Positions 31,926 to 33,287 of a stretch of DNA of 33,287 nt are shown piece by piece. Below the pieces are notes generated by a model that did no database searches, was not told where the DNA came from, and saw only the letters and a list, made by a program, of their open reading frames with translations. Source of the stretch: Novosphingobium rosa NBRC 15208 (GTDB taxonomy: Bacteria; Pseudomonadota; Alphaproteobacteria; Sphingomonadales; Sphingomonadaceae). Each line of letters opens with the position of its first letter. Positions within the stretch are counted from its first letter, which is position 1. A program made the translations under genes and the position numbers. Location: positions 1 to 33,287 of the forward strand of contig NZ_BCZE01000079.1 in assembly GCF_001598555.1 (NCBI RefSeq), given 5' to 3'.

Positions 31926-33068
31926 ATGAGCGATCCCTTCCAACTCAGTGACGATCAGCTGGCCATTCAGGATATGGCGCGCGGCTTCACCGCTCAGGCC
32001 ATCACGCCCAACGCGGCGCGCTGGGATGCCGAACACCATTACCCCGTCGAGGTGTGGAAAGAGGCCGGCGCGCTGGGGCTGGGCTCGATCTATGTCTCGC
32101 CCGAGGGCGGCGGGGCGGGTCTGGGCCGACTGGAGGCCGCGCTGGTGATGGAGGCGCTGTCCTATGGCTGCCCGGCCACCAGCGCTTTCGTCTCGATCCA
32201 CAATATGGCGACATGGATGGTCGACAGCTTCGGCTCCGATGCCTTGAAGGCCCAGTGGCTGCCTTCGCTGGTGACGATGGAGGCCATCGCCTCCTATTGC
32301 CTCACCGAGCCGGGTTCGGGCTCGGATGCGGCGGCGCTGGTCAGCACGGCGCGGCGCGATGGGGATGATTATATCCTCAACGGCACCAAACAGTTCATCT
32401 CCGGCGCGGGCTACAACGATCTCTATCTGGTGATGGCGCGCACCGGCGAGGCGGGGCCGCGCGGCATCTCCTGCTTTGCGGTGGAGAAGGACATGAAGGG
32501 CCTCTCCTTCGGCAAGCAGGAGGACAAGCTGGGATGGCATGCCAGCCCCACCGCTCCGGTGATTCTGGAGAATGTGCGGGTGCCCGCGGCCAACCGGCTG
32601 GGCGATGAGGGACAGGGCTTTCGCATCGCCATGGCCGGGCTGGACGGTGGGCGGCTCAACATCGGGGCCTGCTCGCTGGGCGGGGCGCAGCGCTGTCTGG
32701 ATGAGAGCATCGCCTATGTGAAGGAGCGCAGGCAGTTCGGCCAGCCCATCGCCGCGTTCCAGAACACCCAGTTCCGCATCGCCGACATGGCCACCGATCT
32801 GGAGGCCGCCCGCGCGCTGCTCTATCTGGCCGCCGCCAAGGTGACATCGGGCGCGCCGGACAAGACCCGCTTTGCCGCCATGGCCAAAAGGCTGGCGAGC
32901 GATTCGGGTTCGACCATCGTCGATCAGGCGCTGCAATTGTTTGGCGGATACGGTTATTTGCGCGACTATCCGATTGAACGGTTCTGGCGCGACTTGCGCG
33001 TTCACCGTATCCTCGAAGGCACAAATGAGGTGATGCGCATGATTATCGCACGCGATCTGCTGACATGA
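31926..33068 (+). CDS. Acyl-CoA dehydrogenase, probably isobutyryl-CoA dehydrogenase
   Basis: A 380-residue FAD flavoprotein oxidising short acyl-CoA to enoyl-CoA. It shows the N-terminal helical domain, the middle beta domain with YCLTEPGSGSDAAAL (about 120-134) and NGTKQFISGAGYND (about 152-165), and the C-terminal helical domain. That domain has GGRLNIGACSLGGAQRCLDESI, ERRQFGQPIAAFQNTQFRIADMATD, LQLFGGYGYLRDYPIERFWRDLRVHRILEGTNEVMR and catalytic Glu364 in ILEGTNEVM. The subfamily pattern and the overlapping 3-hydroxyisobutyryl-CoA hydrolase-like gene point to isobutyryl-CoA as substrate, in valine degradation; this is inference from context. ATG 31926 has GAGAGG 8 nt upstream, and an upstream in-frame start at 31872 adds only a non-conserved leader. 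Electrons would pass to ETF. Confidence 0.93.
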   Translation: MSDPFQLSDDQLAIQDMARGFTAQAITPNAARWDAEHHYPVEVWKEAGALGLGSIYVSPEGGGAGLGRLEAALVMEALSYGCPATSAFVSIHNMATWMVDSFGSDALKAQWLPSLVTMEAIASYCLTEPGSGSDAAALVSTARRDGDDYILNGTKQFISGAGYNDLYLVMARTGEAGPRGISCFAVEKDMKGLSFGKQEDKLGWHASPTAPVILENVRVPAANRLGDEGQGFRIAMAGLDGGRLNIGACSLGGAQRCLDESIAYVKERRQFGQPIAAFQNTQFRIADMATDLEAARALLYLAAAKVTSGAPDKTRFAAMAKRLASDSGSTIVDQALQLFGGYGYLRDYPIERFWRDLRVHRILEGTNEVMRMIIARDLLT

Positions 33069-33287
33069 GCGCAGCGCAAGATCTGCCCGTTCTGGTGCAG
33101 CGCCGGGGCGCCGCCGGTGTCCTGTCCCTCAACCGACCGCGCGCCCTGCATGCGCTGAACCCCGAAATGATCGCGCTGATGGCCGGAGCGCTGCTGGCCT
33201 GGCGCGACGATCCGCTGGTCAGCGTGGTGATCATCGATCACGCCGAGGGGCGGGGCTTCTGCGCGGGTGGCGATGTGGCGGCGGCCC
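33065..33287 (+). CDS. 3-hydroxyisobutyryl-CoA hydrolase-like enoyl-CoA hydratase/isomerase family protein (partial)
   Basis: Only the first 74 residues lie in the window; the gene runs off the right edge. The crotonase fold start is clear: GVLSLNRPRALHALNPEMIALM (about 18-39) and GFCAGGDVAA (about 65-74). The latter is the oxyanion-hole segment in the FCAGGD form seen in 3-hydroxyisobutyryl-CoA hydrolases. The ATG overlaps the acyl-CoA dehydrogenase stop (ATGA), so the two are translationally coupled. In valine catabolism the hydrolase frees 3-hydroxyisobutyrate from its CoA ester. A plain enoyl-CoA hydratase is the alternative, because the distinguishing residues are beyond the edge. Confidence 0.85.
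   Translation, partial: MSAAQDLPVLVQRRGAAGVLSLNRPRALHALNPEMIALMAGALLAWRDDPLVSVVIIDHAEGRGFCAGGDVAAA

Noticed and set aside
1..33287. CRISPR array, tRNA genes, insertion sequences, prophage
   Set aside because: No regularly spaced short repeats, no cloverleaf with a CCA-type acceptor, and no transposase, integrase or phage genes were seen.

Overview
The window is about 33 kb of high-GC DNA from a free-living alphaproteobacterium, most likely of the Sphingomonadales (Novosphingobium/Sphingobium type). The evidence is the dense GC-rich coding, a large TonB-dependent receptor, a compact ApaG, a small sphingomonad-type DUF protein, a CysN-CysC fusion and an isobutyryl-CoA type fatty-acid/valine module. 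Placement is inference from gene content; there is no rRNA or marker gene to settle it. I see no tRNA, rRNA, CRISPR array, insertion sequence or prophage.

Layout, left to right. (1) 22-2850: a small DUF protein, apaG, a short LysR-type regulator and a proline/alanine-rich protein of unknown function with a C-terminal coiled coil. (2) 3208-12523 (minus strand): a four-gene tripartite efflux operon in the order membrane fusion protein (mdtA-like), RND pump 1 (mdtB-like), RND pump 2 (mdtC-like), outer-membrane factor. The second pump is interrupted by one extra base in a run of eight G/C. (3) 12731-16394 (minus): 3-hydroxybutyrate dehydrogenase and a TonB-dependent receptor. (4) 17065-20652 (plus): the phosphate ABC transporter pstSCAB, with a good PHO-box candidate just upstream of pstS and stop/start overlaps at every junction; phoU does not follow. 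(5) 20908-24252 (minus): a 1114-residue membrane protein joining a GH18-like hydrolase, a NodB-type polysaccharide deacetylase and a family 2 glycosyltransferase. (6) 24618-29248 (plus): a sulfur module, TauE/SafE permease - cysD - cysNC - cysQ, for sulfate activation to PAPS and removal of PAP. (7) 29508-31812 (minus): a HpcH/HpaI-type CoA lyase, a solitary CheW and a flavin reductase. (8) 31926-33287 (plus): an acyl-CoA dehydrogenase overlapping the start of a 3-hydroxyisobutyryl-CoA hydrolase-like gene, probably the beginning of a valine catabolism operon that leaves the window.

The most unusual non-coding feature is a repeat of about 230 bp present three times (13640-13870, 20670-20897, 29257-29491; the first inverted relative to the others). 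Each copy is bounded by a short GC-rich hairpin plus GCTCCC/GGGAGC, arranged as terminal inverted repeats, and has a further internal stem and a conserved core. Two copies fill almost the whole gap between convergent genes and the third lies downstream of the TonB receptor gene, so the elements look like paired, outward-reading terminators or a mobile/structured intergenic repeat family. Other candidates worth checking are the frameshifted pump, a Gly/His-rich tail on the membrane fusion protein, a stack of three hairpins ahead of the lone cheW, and several dyads in promoter regions.
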